Shown here: positions 33,686 to 41,942 of the stretch, in pieces
Layout of the letters: each line of letters starts with the position of its first letter
How positions within the stretch are numbered: position 1 is the stretch's first letter
Assembly (NCBI RefSeq): GCF_001292625.1
Contig: NZ_LAJH01000016.1
Coordinates: forward strand, 1 to 64,000
DNA length: 64,000 nt
Reading direction: 5' to 3'
Source: Shimia sp. SK013
GTDB taxonomy: Bacteria > Pseudomonadota > Alphaproteobacteria > Rhodobacterales > Rhodobacteraceae
Notes under the pieces: model-generated
Database searches by the model: none
Told to the model about the DNA's origin: nothing
The model's input: the letters and a program-made list of their open reading frames with translations, nothing else
Program-made: the position numbers and the translations under genes

Positions 33686-34351
33686 ATGATGTTTGACTAC
33701 AATTTCCACTGGCGGCCAGTGATGAAAAGCCTGCCGGATCTGCTTGAAGCGGCGCTTTTGACGCTTCAGGTGGCGGTTCTGGCGATGGCGCTTGGCATCG
33801 TCATCGGTTTGGCGTTGGCCCTCATCCGCCTGCACATGCGCGGCCCGCTTCTTTGGCTCGCCAGCAGTTGGGTAGAGTTGGCCCGCAACACGCCCGCCTT
33901 GTTCCAGCTCTTTTTCTTTGGCTTCGGTCTGGGCGCCTTTGGTTTGCACCTGTCGCCTTATATGATTGTGCTGGTTGGGTTGACGTTCAACTGCGCCGGT
34001 TATCTGGCGGAAAACTTTCGCGGCGGCTTTCAGGCAGTGCCAGATACGCAGCTGCGCGCCTCACGCTCCTTGGGCATGACGGCATGGCAGGCTTATACCC
34101 GTATCGTGATCCCGCAGGTGCTGCGCATTGTCTATCACCCGATCACCAACCAGATGGTCTGGGCAGTTCTGATGTCCTCGCTTGGCATGTTGGTCGGCTT
34201 TCGCGAACTCTCCGGCGAGACCCAGTTCTTTGCCTCCCGCACCTTCCGTATCTTTGAATACTTCGCCGTCACCGCAGTGATCTACTACGTGATCGTCAAA
34301 CTCATCCTGTTGGGGTCGCGCCTTTTGGCGACGCGCCTCTTCCGCTACTAA
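33686..34351 (+). CDS. ABC transporter permease, polar amino acid type (first)
   Basis: A 221-residue permease of the HisM/GlnP type with about five hydrophobic helices. The EAA motif, which contacts the ATPase, appears as RSLGMTAWQAYTRIVIPQ near residues 127-144. SWVELARNTPALFQLFFFG near 56-74 is the usual first-loop signature. Two ATG codons in tandem at 33686 and 33689 could both serve as start. Together with the next permease it should form the membrane channel of an importer for amino acids or betaines. Confidence 0.9.
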   Translation: MMFDYNFHWRPVMKSLPDLLEAALLTLQVAVLAMALGIVIGLALALIRLHMRGPLLWLASSWVELARNTPALFQLFFFGFGLGAFGLHLSPYMIVLVGLTFNCAGYLAENFRGGFQAVPDTQLRASRSLGMTAWQAYTRIVIPQVLRIVYHPITNQMVWAVLMSSLGMLVGFRELSGETQFFASRTFRIFEYFAVTAVIYYVIVKLILLGSRLLATRLFRY

Positions 34352-34362
34352 GGAGCCCGCTT

Positions 34363-35025
34363 ATGGAACCCACCGTCAGCTTCTTCAGCGGATTTACTCC
34401 AAACGATCTGCTCTTTCTCGGCGAGGCTGCGTTGCGCACGCTGTGGATTTCGGTCTTGTCGATCAGCATCGGCACAGTGCTGGGTGTGGCCTTTGGCTGG
34501 ATCCTGTTCGAAGGCAAATGGGCGGCCGCTCTGACCATCGCACCTGTGTTGGACATCTTTCGGTCTGTGCCGCTGATCATCCAGTTGGTGCTGTTTTATA
34601 ATTTTGCGCCCATCATTGGCCTCAACTTTGGGCCATTCGCCTCAGGCGTGGTGATCCTGACGGTCTACACGGCCGCACTGGTGGCGAATGTCGCCCGTGG
34701 CGGGATCGAGGCGGTAGACACCCCGATGCGCCGCGCGGCCCGCAGCCTAGGCATGAGTTACTGGCAAGACCTGCGCCATGTCGTGTTGCCCATCGGTGGA
34801 CGCGCAGTGTTTCCGGCATGGGTCGGCGTGGCGCTTGGCGTGATGAAAGACAGCGCTCTGGTGTCCGTACTTGGCTATGTCGAACTGCTCAAGGCGAGCC
34901 AAATCCTAATGACCCGCACACAAGAGCCTTTCCTGATCCTGTCTATCGCGGGCGCCTTCTACTTCGCGCTCAGCTATCCAATTTCGCGCTATGCCGCGTT
35001 TCTTGAAAAAAGGTGGATCCAGTGA
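34363..35025 (+). CDS. ABC transporter permease, polar amino acid type (second)
   Basis: A 220-residue permease of the same family. The signature LDIFRSVPLIIQLVLFYNF is near residues 61-79, and the EAA motif is in RSLGMSYWQDLRHVVLP near 127-143. Both permeases being distinct suggests a heterodimeric channel. Its ribosome-binding site AAGGAG precedes the ATG, and its stop overlaps the ATPase start (GTGA at 35022). Confidence 0.9.
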   Translation: MEPTVSFFSGFTPNDLLFLGEAALRTLWISVLSISIGTVLGVAFGWILFEGKWAAALTIAPVLDIFRSVPLIIQLVLFYNFAPIIGLNFGPFASGVVILTVYTAALVANVARGGIEAVDTPMRRAARSLGMSYWQDLRHVVLPIGGRAVFPAWVGVALGVMKDSALVSVLGYVELLKASQILMTRTQEPFLILSIAGAFYFALSYPISRYAAFLEKRWIQ

Positions 35026-35744
35026 TCCAGATCCGAGATCTCCACAAATACTTTGGCAAACTGCACGTTCTTAAAGGCATCGACCTTGATGTGGACAAGG
35101 GCGAGGTGCTGTCTGTGATCGGCGCGTCCGGGTCCGGCAAATCGACGCTGCTGTATTGCATCAACGGGCTTGAACCCATTCAGCAAGGCGCGGTTGAGGT
35201 CGACGGCACCGACGTGCACGCCAAGAGCACCGACATCAACAAGCTGCGTCAGAAACTGGGCATGGTCTTTCAACAATGGAACAGCTTCCCGCATTTGACC
35301 GCGCTGGAAAACGTGGCGCTGGCACCTAAATTGGTCAAAGGCAAGACCAAGGCTGAGGCGCGTGAGATTGCGGCAAAGCAATTGGCACATGTCGGGTTGG
35401 GTGAGAAAGTAGACGTCTATCCTTCGGCTTTGTCCGGTGGACAACAGCAGCGCCTTGCCATTGCCCGCGCTTTGGCGATGGAGCCTGAATACATGCTGTT
35501 TGACGAGGCAACTTCGGCGCTCGACCCCGAACTGGTCGGCGAAGTGCTGGAGACCATGCGCATGCTGGCCGAGGAAGGCATGACCATGATCTGCGTCACC
35601 CATGAAATGGGCTTTGCCCGCGATGTCAGCGACCGCGTGGCCTACTTCCATCAGGGCGTGATGGAAGAGATCGGCCCGCCCGCGCAAATCTTTGGCGATG
35701 CGCAATCCGAACACACACAGAAATTTCTGGCCAACGTGCGCTAA
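35022..35744 (+). CDS. ABC transporter ATP-binding protein, polar amino acid type
   Basis: A 240-residue ATPase. I place the start at GTG 35022, because AAGGTGG lies at a good distance upstream and GTGA overlaps the permease stop; an upstream GTG at 35013 is also in frame. Walker A is GASGSGKST near residue 35, the signature is [15 protein letters not shown] near 135-149, and Walker B is YMLFDEATSALDPE near 154-167. The H-loop His is in [11 protein letters not shown]. It powers uptake through the two preceding permeases and is in the same operon as the hydroxyproline enzymes. Confidence 0.92.
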   Translation: MIQIRDLHKYFGKLHVLKGIDLDVDKGEVLSVIGASGSGKSTLLYCINGLEPIQQGAVEVDGTDVHAKSTDINKLRQKLGMVFQQWNSFPHLTALENVALAPKLVKGKTKAEAREIAAKQLAHVGLGEKVDVYPSALSGGQQQRLAIARALAMEPEYMLFDEATSALDPELVGEVLETMRMLAEEGMTMICVTHEMGFARDVSDRVAYFHQGVMEEIGPPAQIFGDAQSEHTQKFLANVR

Positions 35745-35780
35745 ACGCGCGGCCATTTGAACACGAAGAAGGACCTCCCA

Positions 35781-36740
35781 ATGTCGAAGAACGTTTTCAC
35801 CGGCACCATGCCGGCGCTGATGACCCCGTGCAAAGCCGACCGCACACCGGATTATGACGCCCTCGTGCGCAAAGGGCACGAGATGATCGCGGCGGGCATG
35901 TCGGCGGTGGTTTATTGCGGTTCGATGGGCGATTGGCCCCTGTTGACGGACGCAGAGCGCATGACCGGCGTCAAACGTCTGGTCGACGCTGGTGTACCGG
36001 TTGTCGTGGGCACTGGCGCAATCAACTCGAAATCCGCCGTCGCGCACGCGGCGCACGCACAGAAAGTTGGCGCAGTCGGGTTGATGGTCATCCCGCGTGT
36101 GTTGTCGCGCGGTGCGTCTGCTGCAGCACAGGAAAACCACTTCAAAGCGATCCTGACCGCCGCACCTGACGTGCCTGCGATCATCTACAACAGCCCCGTC
36201 TACGGGTTCGCGACCAAGGCCGATTTGTTTTTTGCCTTGCGCGCCGCGCATCCCAACTTGATCGGATTCAAGGAATTTGGCGGCAAAGATGACCTGCGGT
36301 ATGCCGCCGAACACATCACCAGCCGCGACGATCAGGTCACGTTGATGGTTGGCGTAGACACCGAAGTTTACCACGGGTTCGTAAACTGTGGCGCGACAGG
36401 GTCGATCACCGGCATCGGTACGGCTTTGCCCAAAGAGGCGTTGTTGCTGGCGGCGCTGTCGCAGAAGGCTGCAGACGGCAACGCCGAGGCGCGGGTGCGG
36501 GCGCTGGAACTGGAAGAGGCCTTTGGCGTGTTGGCCAGCTTTGATGAAGGCACGGATCTGGTGCTTTATTACAAGCACCTTCTGGTGCTGAACGGCGAAG
36601 AAGAATACCGGCTGCATTTTGTCGAAACTGACGCTTTGTCAGATGCCCAGCGCCGCTATTGCGAGGCTCATTACACGCAGTTCCGCGCGTGGTTTGCGGA
36701 CTGGAGCGCGCAAGGCGGGATCATCGCGCAATGCATGTGA
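35781..36740 (+). CDS. DHDPS-family deaminase (candidate delta1-pyrroline-4-hydroxy-2-carboxylate deaminase)
   Basis: A 319-residue aldolase-superfamily protein started at the ATG at 35781, which has an AAGGA ribosome-binding site. It has Tyr136 in IIYNSPVYG and the Schiff-base Lys164 in GFKEFGG. The N-terminal GTMPALMTPC and YCGSMGDWPLLTDAER segments resemble the deaminases that turn Pyr4H2C into alpha-ketoglutarate semialdehyde plus ammonia in hydroxyproline degradation. The dihydrodipicolinate-synthase role is unlikely in this context. It overlaps the 4-hydroxyproline epimerase gene by 10 bases and sits beside its expected upstream enzyme, the D-hydroxyproline oxidase. Confidence 0.85.
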   Translation: MSKNVFTGTMPALMTPCKADRTPDYDALVRKGHEMIAAGMSAVVYCGSMGDWPLLTDAERMTGVKRLVDAGVPVVVGTGAINSKSAVAHAAHAQKVGAVGLMVIPRVLSRGASAAAQENHFKAILTAAPDVPAIIYNSPVYGFATKADLFFALRAAHPNLIGFKEFGGKDDLRYAAEHITSRDDQVTLMVGVDTEVYHGFVNCGATGSITGIGTALPKEALLLAALSQKAADGNAEARVRALELEEAFGVLASFDEGTDLVLYYKHLLVLNGEEEYRLHFVETDALSDAQRRYCEAHYTQFRAWFADWSAQGGIIAQCM

Positions 36741-37663
36741 TCGACAGCCATACCGGCGGGATGCCCACACGGGTGATCCTGTCGGGAGGCCCCGATCTCG
36801 GGGACGGGCCAATTACCGATCGCGCGCGGCGACTGGCACAGGATCACCCCGAATTCTGCCGCAGCGTTCTGGCTCAACCTCGAGGTCAAGACGGTATGGT
36901 CGGCGCGTTGTTGGTGACGCCTGCGGACAAAACCTGTGCATACGGTGTGATCTTTTTTGACGCCCAGGCCGTGTTGGGCATGTGCGGGCATGGGACCATT
37001 GGAATGGCGGTGACCATGGCATCGCTGGACCGCCTAAACACAGGCGAGCACAAAATCGAAACGCCAGTCGGCGTGGTGAGAATTACCTTACATGACGCAA
37101 ACACAGTCACGGTGACAAATGTCGAAAGTCGCCGTGTCGCGCAGGGAAAGCGCGTTGAGGTGGAAGGCCTGGGTACAATCACCGGTGACGTGGCCTTTGG
37201 CGGCAACTGGTTCTTCATTGTCGAGCCGTCTCCGATCACGGTCTGTGCCGACAATATCCGTGATTTGACAGATGTGGCTGTTGCTGTGCGGTCGGCCGCA
37301 CTGGCCGCTGGATTGGGTGGAGAAAACGGTGAACCGATTGATCACGTGATATTTCAAGATCCGGGCGACACCGCCGACGTCCACAGTTGCAACTTTGTGC
37401 TATGTCCCGACGACACGTATGATCGCTCTCCTTGCGGCACCGGCAGCTCGGCGCGGCTCGCCTGTTTGGCAGCCGACAAACGGCTGGCTCCAAAAACCGA
37501 AATCATCCAGAAAAGTGTGATCGGCAGCCCCTACAAGTTATCGTATGAAAACGGCGCCAAAGGCGGCGTTATCCCCCACATCACAGGGTCTGCATTTGTG
37601 ATGGCCGACAGCACGTTGGTGTTTTCTGAAAAGGATTCATTCTCCCAAGGCTGCACCCCATGA
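36731..37663 (+). CDS. 4-hydroxyproline 2-epimerase (proline-racemase family, Cys/Cys type)
   Basis: A 310-residue proline-racemase-superfamily protein started at the ATG at 36731. Both catalytic cysteines are present: Cys85 in GMCGHGTIG and the second in DRSPCGTGSSARL near residue 236. The Cys/Cys pair together with the GMCGHG form is characteristic of epimerases, and neighbours point to trans-4-hydroxy-L-proline being converted to cis-4-hydroxy-D-proline. The Cys/Thr pair of trans-3-hydroxyproline dehydratases is not present here. The gene follows the deaminase by overlap and precedes the FAD oxidase by overlap, so coupling is tight. Confidence 0.88.
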   Translation: MHVIDSHTGGMPTRVILSGGPDLGDGPITDRARRLAQDHPEFCRSVLAQPRGQDGMVGALLVTPADKTCAYGVIFFDAQAVLGMCGHGTIGMAVTMASLDRLNTGEHKIETPVGVVRITLHDANTVTVTNVESRRVAQGKRVEVEGLGTITGDVAFGGNWFFIVEPSPITVCADNIRDLTDVAVAVRSAALAAGLGGENGEPIDHVIFQDPGDTADVHSCNFVLCPDDTYDRSPCGTGSSARLACLAADKRLAPKTEIIQKSVIGSPYKLSYENGAKGGVIPHITGSAFVMADSTLVFSEKDSFSQGCTP

Positions 37664-38919
37664 AAAACACCCCCCGCTCGAAATCTTATGATGCCACAGT
37701 CATTGGCGCAGGCATCATAGGGGTCAGCGCGGCGCTGGCTTTACAAGGTCGGGGACTGTCTGTGTGTCTAATGGACCGCCAAGGCGTGGCCGCAGGCGCA
37801 AGTCAGGGCAACGCCGGTGCATTTGCGTTTAGCGACATTGAACCGCTGGCAACGCCCGGAATCCTGCGAAAAGCCCCTCGCTGGCTTTTTGATCCCCTTG
37901 GCCCGCTGTCCATTCCGCCGACCTATGCGCCAAGGATCACGCCTTGGATGTTGCGCTTTTGGCGAGCAAGCTGGCAGGACCGATACGCCGCTGCTGTCAC
38001 GGCGCAAATTGCACTGATGACACTTTCGCGCGCGGCACTGGAACGGCAAATATCGGATGTAGGGGGCGCACCTTTCCTGCAACATGAAGGACAGCTGCAA
38101 CTTTACGAAGGCACCGCGCAGTTTGCCGCAAGCCAAGCAGGTTGGGCCCTGCGGCGCGCGCACGGAATTGCCTTTGAACTTCTGGAAAGCCCCGAGGCGA
38201 TCGCCGACATCCAACCAGGTTTGGCACATCAATTTACCCACGCAGTGTTTACGCCGGATTGGTTAAACACAGTCAATCCTCTGTCATGGGCCCAGCATTT
38301 GGCCCGCACTTTCGTCAATCGAGGCGGGACAATCGAAACTCAAAATGTCGTTGACCTGCAACACGACGCGGGCACCGTCACCCTTCAGACCGAAGCAGGA
38401 ACCGTGTCATCACGCAAAGCCGTAATCGCAGCAGGCGCTTGGTCCCATCAATTGACAAGACAACTGGGCGACCGCCTCCCGCTTGAAACCGAACGGGGCT
38501 ACAACACCACATTGCCGGCTGGCGCATTTGATTTACGCACACACCTGACGTTTGGTCGGCATGGCTTTGTGGTCACCAAAATCGACGGCGATGTGCGGGT
38601 CGGTGGCGCAGTCGAGTTGGGCGGCTTGCACCGAAAACCGGATTTCCGCCGCGCCAAATTCCTGTTGGACAAAGCCGCGCAATTCCTACCGGATCTGGAC
38701 ACATCAAACGGCACCCAATGGATGGGGTTTCGCCCTTCTATGCCGGACAGCTTGCCCGTCATCGGGCCGTCCTCGGCGACGCCAAATGTCATCTATGCCT
38801 TCGGCCACGGCCACCTTGGGCTGACCCAATCTGCTGCAACAGCGGAACTTGTCGCGGACCTTGCTACGCGACACACTCCTGCAATTGACCTGCGCGCCTA
38901 TGCGCCCAGCCGTTTCTGA
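37660..38919 (+). CDS. FAD-dependent D-amino-acid (D-hydroxyproline) dehydrogenase/oxidase
   Basis: A 419-residue DAO-family flavoprotein whose ATG overlaps the epimerase stop. The FAD-binding motif is TVIGAGIIGVSAALALQGRG at residues 13-32, followed by an acidic strand end, and the C-terminal FAD loop is GFRPSMPDSLPVIGP near residue 350. AFGHGHLGLTQS near 380 is typical of DadA-like enzymes. It should oxidise cis-4-hydroxy-D-proline to delta1-pyrroline-4-hydroxy-2-carboxylate, the substrate of the neighbouring deaminase. Whether oxygen or a quinone accepts electrons cannot be read. Confidence 0.87.
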   Translation: MKNTPRSKSYDATVIGAGIIGVSAALALQGRGLSVCLMDRQGVAAGASQGNAGAFAFSDIEPLATPGILRKAPRWLFDPLGPLSIPPTYAPRITPWMLRFWRASWQDRYAAAVTAQIALMTLSRAALERQISDVGGAPFLQHEGQLQLYEGTAQFAASQAGWALRRAHGIAFELLESPEAIADIQPGLAHQFTHAVFTPDWLNTVNPLSWAQHLARTFVNRGGTIETQNVVDLQHDAGTVTLQTEAGTVSSRKAVIAAGAWSHQLTRQLGDRLPLETERGYNTTLPAGAFDLRTHLTFGRHGFVVTKIDGDVRVGGAVELGGLHRKPDFRRAKFLLDKAAQFLPDLDTSNGTQWMGFRPSMPDSLPVIGPSSATPNVIYAFGHGHLGLTQSAATAELVADLATRHTPAIDLRAYAPSRF

Positions 38920-38931
38920 AAAGGACATCTT

Positions 38932-40035
38932 ATGAAAATCACTGGTTTGAACGTCTTTCAAGTTGACCTGCCGCTAAAGGAGGGCCGCTATTCTTGGTCC
39001 AACGGCAATTTCATTGACGTGTTTGACAGCACGGTTCTGGAAATCGAAACTGACGCCGGGTTGACGGGTTATGCAGAATGTTGCCCCCTTGGGTCAGCCT
39101 ATTTGCCGTCTTTTGCACGTGGCGTCCGCGCGGGTATCGAAGAACTCGCGCCGCATCTGATCGGGCAGGATCCGCTGAATATCAACGGTATCAATCGTAT
39201 CATGGATGCCGCGCTTCGGGGTCACCCTTATGCCAAAGCGCCAGTCGATATCGCGTGCTGGGACCTTTTGGGAAAATCCACCGGCCTGCCGCTCTATACG
39301 CTGCTTGGCGGCGCCGCTCAGGACGACGTGGCGCTGTACCGCGCCATCAGTCAGGAAGACCCCGACATTATGGCCCGCAAGATCGAAGGATACGCCGCCG
39401 AAGGCTACACCAAGTTCCAGCTCAAGGTGGGCGGAGACGCAGATGAGGACATTGCCCGCATTCGCGCCACCCGCGCGGTTCTGAAACCGTCTGACCTTCT
39501 CGTGGCCGACGCCAACACCGGCTGGACCCGCCACGAGGCCGCCCGCGTTGTTTCAGCGGTGGCCGATCTGGACGTCTACATTGAACAGCCCTGCCCGAGT
39601 TACGAGGAAAGCATGTCTATCCGGCGACGCACCGGCCTTCCCTTTGTGATGGACGAAGTCATCGACACACCGGCCACTTTGGTGCGCGGCATCGCCGAGG
39701 ATGCGATGGACGTCATTAACCTCAAAATCTCCAAGGTCGGCGGGCTGACCAAGGCGCGATTGATGCGGGATATTTGCATTTCACATGGCATTCCCATGAC
39801 CATCGAGGACACGTGGGGCGGCGACATCACCACCGCCACCATCGCACATCTCGCCTGCTCCACGCCCGCAGAGTTCACCTTCTCGGCGACCGACTTCAAT
39901 TCCTATGGCACCGTTGACATTGCCGAGGGCGCACCAAAACGTGTCAATGGTCGGATGGCCGCCGCAGACCGTCCCGGTTTGGGCATCACTCCGATCTATG
40001 ACGCCTTGGGCACACCCGTCGCCCGCTATTCCTGA
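38932..40035 (+). CDS. mandelate-racemase-family enzyme (hydroxyproline-betaine epimerase-like)
   Basis: A 367-residue enolase-superfamily protein. Metal ligands are Asp193 (in VADANTGW), Glu218 (in YIEQPCPS) and Asp241 (in FVMDEVIDT). The acid/base lysines are Lys165 (in FQLKVGG) and Lys265 (in NLKISKVGG). This MLE-subgroup arrangement with paired lysines fits 1,1-proton transfer or racemisation. The closest reaction I know in such neighbourhoods is the 4-hydroxyproline betaine 2-epimerase HpbD of Pelagibaca bermudensis. A cis-3-hydroxyproline dehydratase is an alternative. It lies 12 bases after the oxidase gene and before a second proline-racemase paralogue. Confidence 0.85.
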   Translation: MKITGLNVFQVDLPLKEGRYSWSNGNFIDVFDSTVLEIETDAGLTGYAECCPLGSAYLPSFARGVRAGIEELAPHLIGQDPLNINGINRIMDAALRGHPYAKAPVDIACWDLLGKSTGLPLYTLLGGAAQDDVALYRAISQEDPDIMARKIEGYAAEGYTKFQLKVGGDADEDIARIRATRAVLKPSDLLVADANTGWTRHEAARVVSAVADLDVYIEQPCPSYEESMSIRRRTGLPFVMDEVIDTPATLVRGIAEDAMDVINLKISKVGGLTKARLMRDICISHGIPMTIEDTWGGDITTATIAHLACSTPAEFTFSATDFNSYGTVDIAEGAPKRVNGRMAAADRPGLGITPIYDALGTPVARYS

Positions 40036-40044
40036 GAGTCCGAA

Positions 40045-41076
40045 ATGCGCAGCAGCAAGACCATTCACGTAATTTCTGCCCACGCCGAAGGCGAAGTCGG
40101 CGATGTGATTGTCGGAGGCGTAACCCCGCCGCCCGGCGACACAGTGTGGCAACAGCGCAGTTTCATCGCGCATGACGATACCCTGCGCCGTTTTATGCTG
40201 AATGAGCCACGCGGCGGTGTGTTTCGACATGTGAACTTGCTTGTGCCACCCAAACACCCCGACGCTAACGCCGCTTTTATCATCATGGAACCTGAAGACA
40301 CGCCGCCGATGTCTGGGTCCAACTCTATCTGCGTCGCGACCGTGTTGCTGGACGGGGGCATTTTGCCCATGCAAGAACCCGAAACCCACCTGACGCTTGA
40401 GGCACCGGGAGGGTTGGTCCGAGTGCGCGCCGAGTGCAAAAACGGCAAGGCCGAAAGGATTTTTGTGCAAAACCTGCCAAGCTTCGTCGACAAGCTGGAC
40501 GCGTCCCTTGATGTTGAAGGCGTGGGTACGATCAAAGTTGACACGGCTTATGGCGGCGACAGTTTTGTCGTTGTGGATGCCGCGTCACTCGGGTTTGACA
40601 TCACCGAAAGCGAAGCCCGCGACATTGCCCGGCTTGGCGTGCAGATCACCAACGCAGCAAACGATCAACTTGGCTTTCACCATCCGGAAAACCCTGATTG
40701 GAACCACATTTCCTTTTGTGCTTTCTGCGGCCCATTGGAGGCGACCCCAACTGGCTGGAAAGGCCAATCCGCAGTGGCCATTCAGCCGGGCAAAGTGGAC
40801 CGCTCACCAACCGGCACGGCGGTGTCCGCCCGTATGGCTCTGATGGCCGCACGGGGGCAAATGCACGAAGGCCAAACCTTTGAGGCGCGCTCCATCATCG
40901 GCTCCACCTTCACAGGCCGTATTCTGGGTCACACCCAAGTGGGCAACACGCCCGCAATTCTCCCCGAGATCAGCGGACGCGGCTGGATCACCGGTACGCA
41001 CCAGCACATGTTAGACCCCAGCGATCCGTGGCCAACCGGCTATCGGCTCAGCGACACCTGGGGCGCGGGAGTATGA
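40045..41076 (+). CDS. proline-racemase-family paralogue with Ser90/Thr256 in place of both cysteines
   Basis: A 343-residue member of the proline racemase superfamily. The first catalytic position is Ser90 in [10 protein letters not shown] and the second is Thr256 in [14 protein letters not shown]. Known activities have Cys/Cys (racemases, epimerases), Cys/Thr (trans-3-hydroxyproline dehydratase) or Ser/Cys pairs, so Ser/Thr is unusual to me and may indicate dehydratase-like or other chemistry. Residues 12-50 contain [13 protein letters not shown], the usual N-terminal strand. It is adjacent to the mandelate-racemase-family gene and to the GntR gene, whose upstream region overlaps its stop. 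The substrate is unknown; a hydroxylated or N-methylated proline is likely. Confidence 0.8.
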   Translation: MRSSKTIHVISAHAEGEVGDVIVGGVTPPPGDTVWQQRSFIAHDDTLRRFMLNEPRGGVFRHVNLLVPPKHPDANAAFIIMEPEDTPPMSGSNSICVATVLLDGGILPMQEPETHLTLEAPGGLVRVRAECKNGKAERIFVQNLPSFVDKLDASLDVEGVGTIKVDTAYGGDSFVVVDAASLGFDITESEARDIARLGVQITNAANDQLGFHHPENPDWNHISFCAFCGPLEATPTGWKGQSAVAIQPGKVDRSPTGTAVSARMALMAARGQMHEGQTFEARSIIGSTFTGRILGHTQVGNTPAILPEISGRGWITGTHQHMLDPSDPWPTGYRLSDTWGAGV

Positions 41077-41141
41077 GGCAAACAATTTCGCAACCGAATG
41101 TAAGTATGACCCTTTGGCGGCGCACTGGACGACTTGCCTTC

Positions 41142-41157
41142 GGACATGTATCCAAAA
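41142..41157. promoter_or_regulatory. GntR-type operator upstream of the GntR gene
   Basis: The minus-strand reading TTTTGGATACATGTCC shares 11 bases (TTTTGGATACA) with the operator before the ABC importer. It lies 27 bases before the preferred GntR start at 41184 and supports that start, because the site would otherwise lie inside the coding region. Confidence 0.6.
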
Positions 41158-41183
41158 GCCAAACTCGACAAAGGACCGTCCCC

Positions 41184-41864
41184 TTGGTTGGAAAACGCGC
41201 CGTAAAAAAACAGAGCCTGCCGGAAGTGATTGCCAGTGACCTGCGTGAGCGGATCTTGAGCGGTGACATGGCCGAAGGCGAGCTGATCCGCCAAGAGGCC
41301 TTGGCCGAAGAATACGACGTGTCCCGCATGCCGATCCGCGAGGCGCTCAAACGTCTCAGCGCCGAAGGGTTGGTGCATTGGTCAAACAATCGCAGCGGCA
41401 CCGTTATGAAACACTCTCTCGAAGAAATTGGCGAGATGTTTGATTTGCGGATCCTGATCGAAGTCGACTTGTTCCGTCGCGCAATTCCGCTGATGGCGTC
41501 TACAGATTTTGCCGCCTGCGAAGACATTCTGACGCGCATGGAAACCTCCTATGACGAAGACGACGTCGGCAAATGGGGGGCGCTCAATCACAGCTATCAC
41601 TCAGCGCTTTATGCGGCAGCACATCGCGGCCTAACCCGCGAACTTCTGGACCGGATCGGCATCCAGACAGACCGATATGTGCGGATGCACCTCAGCGTCA
41701 TGAAACAGCGCGAGCCCGCCAAAGAGGAACACCGTGGCCTTTTGGAGTGCGCGCGGTCCGGAAAGATTGACCAGGGATGCGCCTTGCTCGCAAACCACAT
41801 TGGCCGCACCAAAGACCAACTGCTGGCGCTTGTTGCAGCCAATCGCGCCGCCGAAAACGGCTAA
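41184..41864 (+). CDS. GntR/FadR-family regulator of the cluster
   Basis: A 226-residue regulator when started at TTG 41184, which has an AAAGGA ribosome-binding site; longer in-frame starts exist upstream (41028, 41073, 41106). The N-terminal winged HTH spans about residues 10-75 (SLPEVIASDLRERILSG, YDVSRMPIREALKRLSAEGL). The C-terminal all-helical FCD-type effector domain has FDLRILIEVDLFRRAIP and NHSYHSALYAAAHR. The His residues in the last segment fit a metal/ligand site. It probably represses the ABC importer/hydroxyproline operon and the downstream KGSADH through GGATACA-type sites. The original frame would run through one operator, which argues for the TTG start. Confidence 0.8.
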   Translation: MVGKRAVKKQSLPEVIASDLRERILSGDMAEGELIRQEALAEEYDVSRMPIREALKRLSAEGLVHWSNNRSGTVMKHSLEEIGEMFDLRILIEVDLFRRAIPLMASTDFAACEDILTRMETSYDEDDVGKWGALNHSYHSALYAAAHRGLTRELLDRIGIQTDRYVRMHLSVMKQREPAKEEHRGLLECARSGKIDQGCALLANHIGRTKDQLLALVAANRAAENG

Positions 41865-41887
41865 CCTCGCCTGCACCGGAAACTTCA

Positions 41888-41917
41888 TTGTATCCGCCAG
41901 AAATGGATACAAAATCC
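41888..41917. promoter_or_regulatory. GntR-type operator upstream of the second KGSADH gene
   Basis: TTGTATCC at 41888-41895 and GGATACAA at 41905-41912 form an inverted repeat, and GGATA-CAA-AATCC (41905-41917) matches the operator at 32781-32793 with one change. It lies 26 to 55 bases before the ATG at 41943. Confidence 0.65.
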
Positions 41918-41942
41918 AAACCCCTCATAGAAAGCCTCTCCG

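Noticed and set aside
34989..36617. Long minus-strand open frame of 542 codons
   Set aside because: It lies antisense across the ABC ATPase and the DHDPS-family deaminase, both of which carry full catalytic motifs on the plus strand. The minus-strand translation has no family-like motif and is Cys/His/Gln rich in the style of shadow frames.
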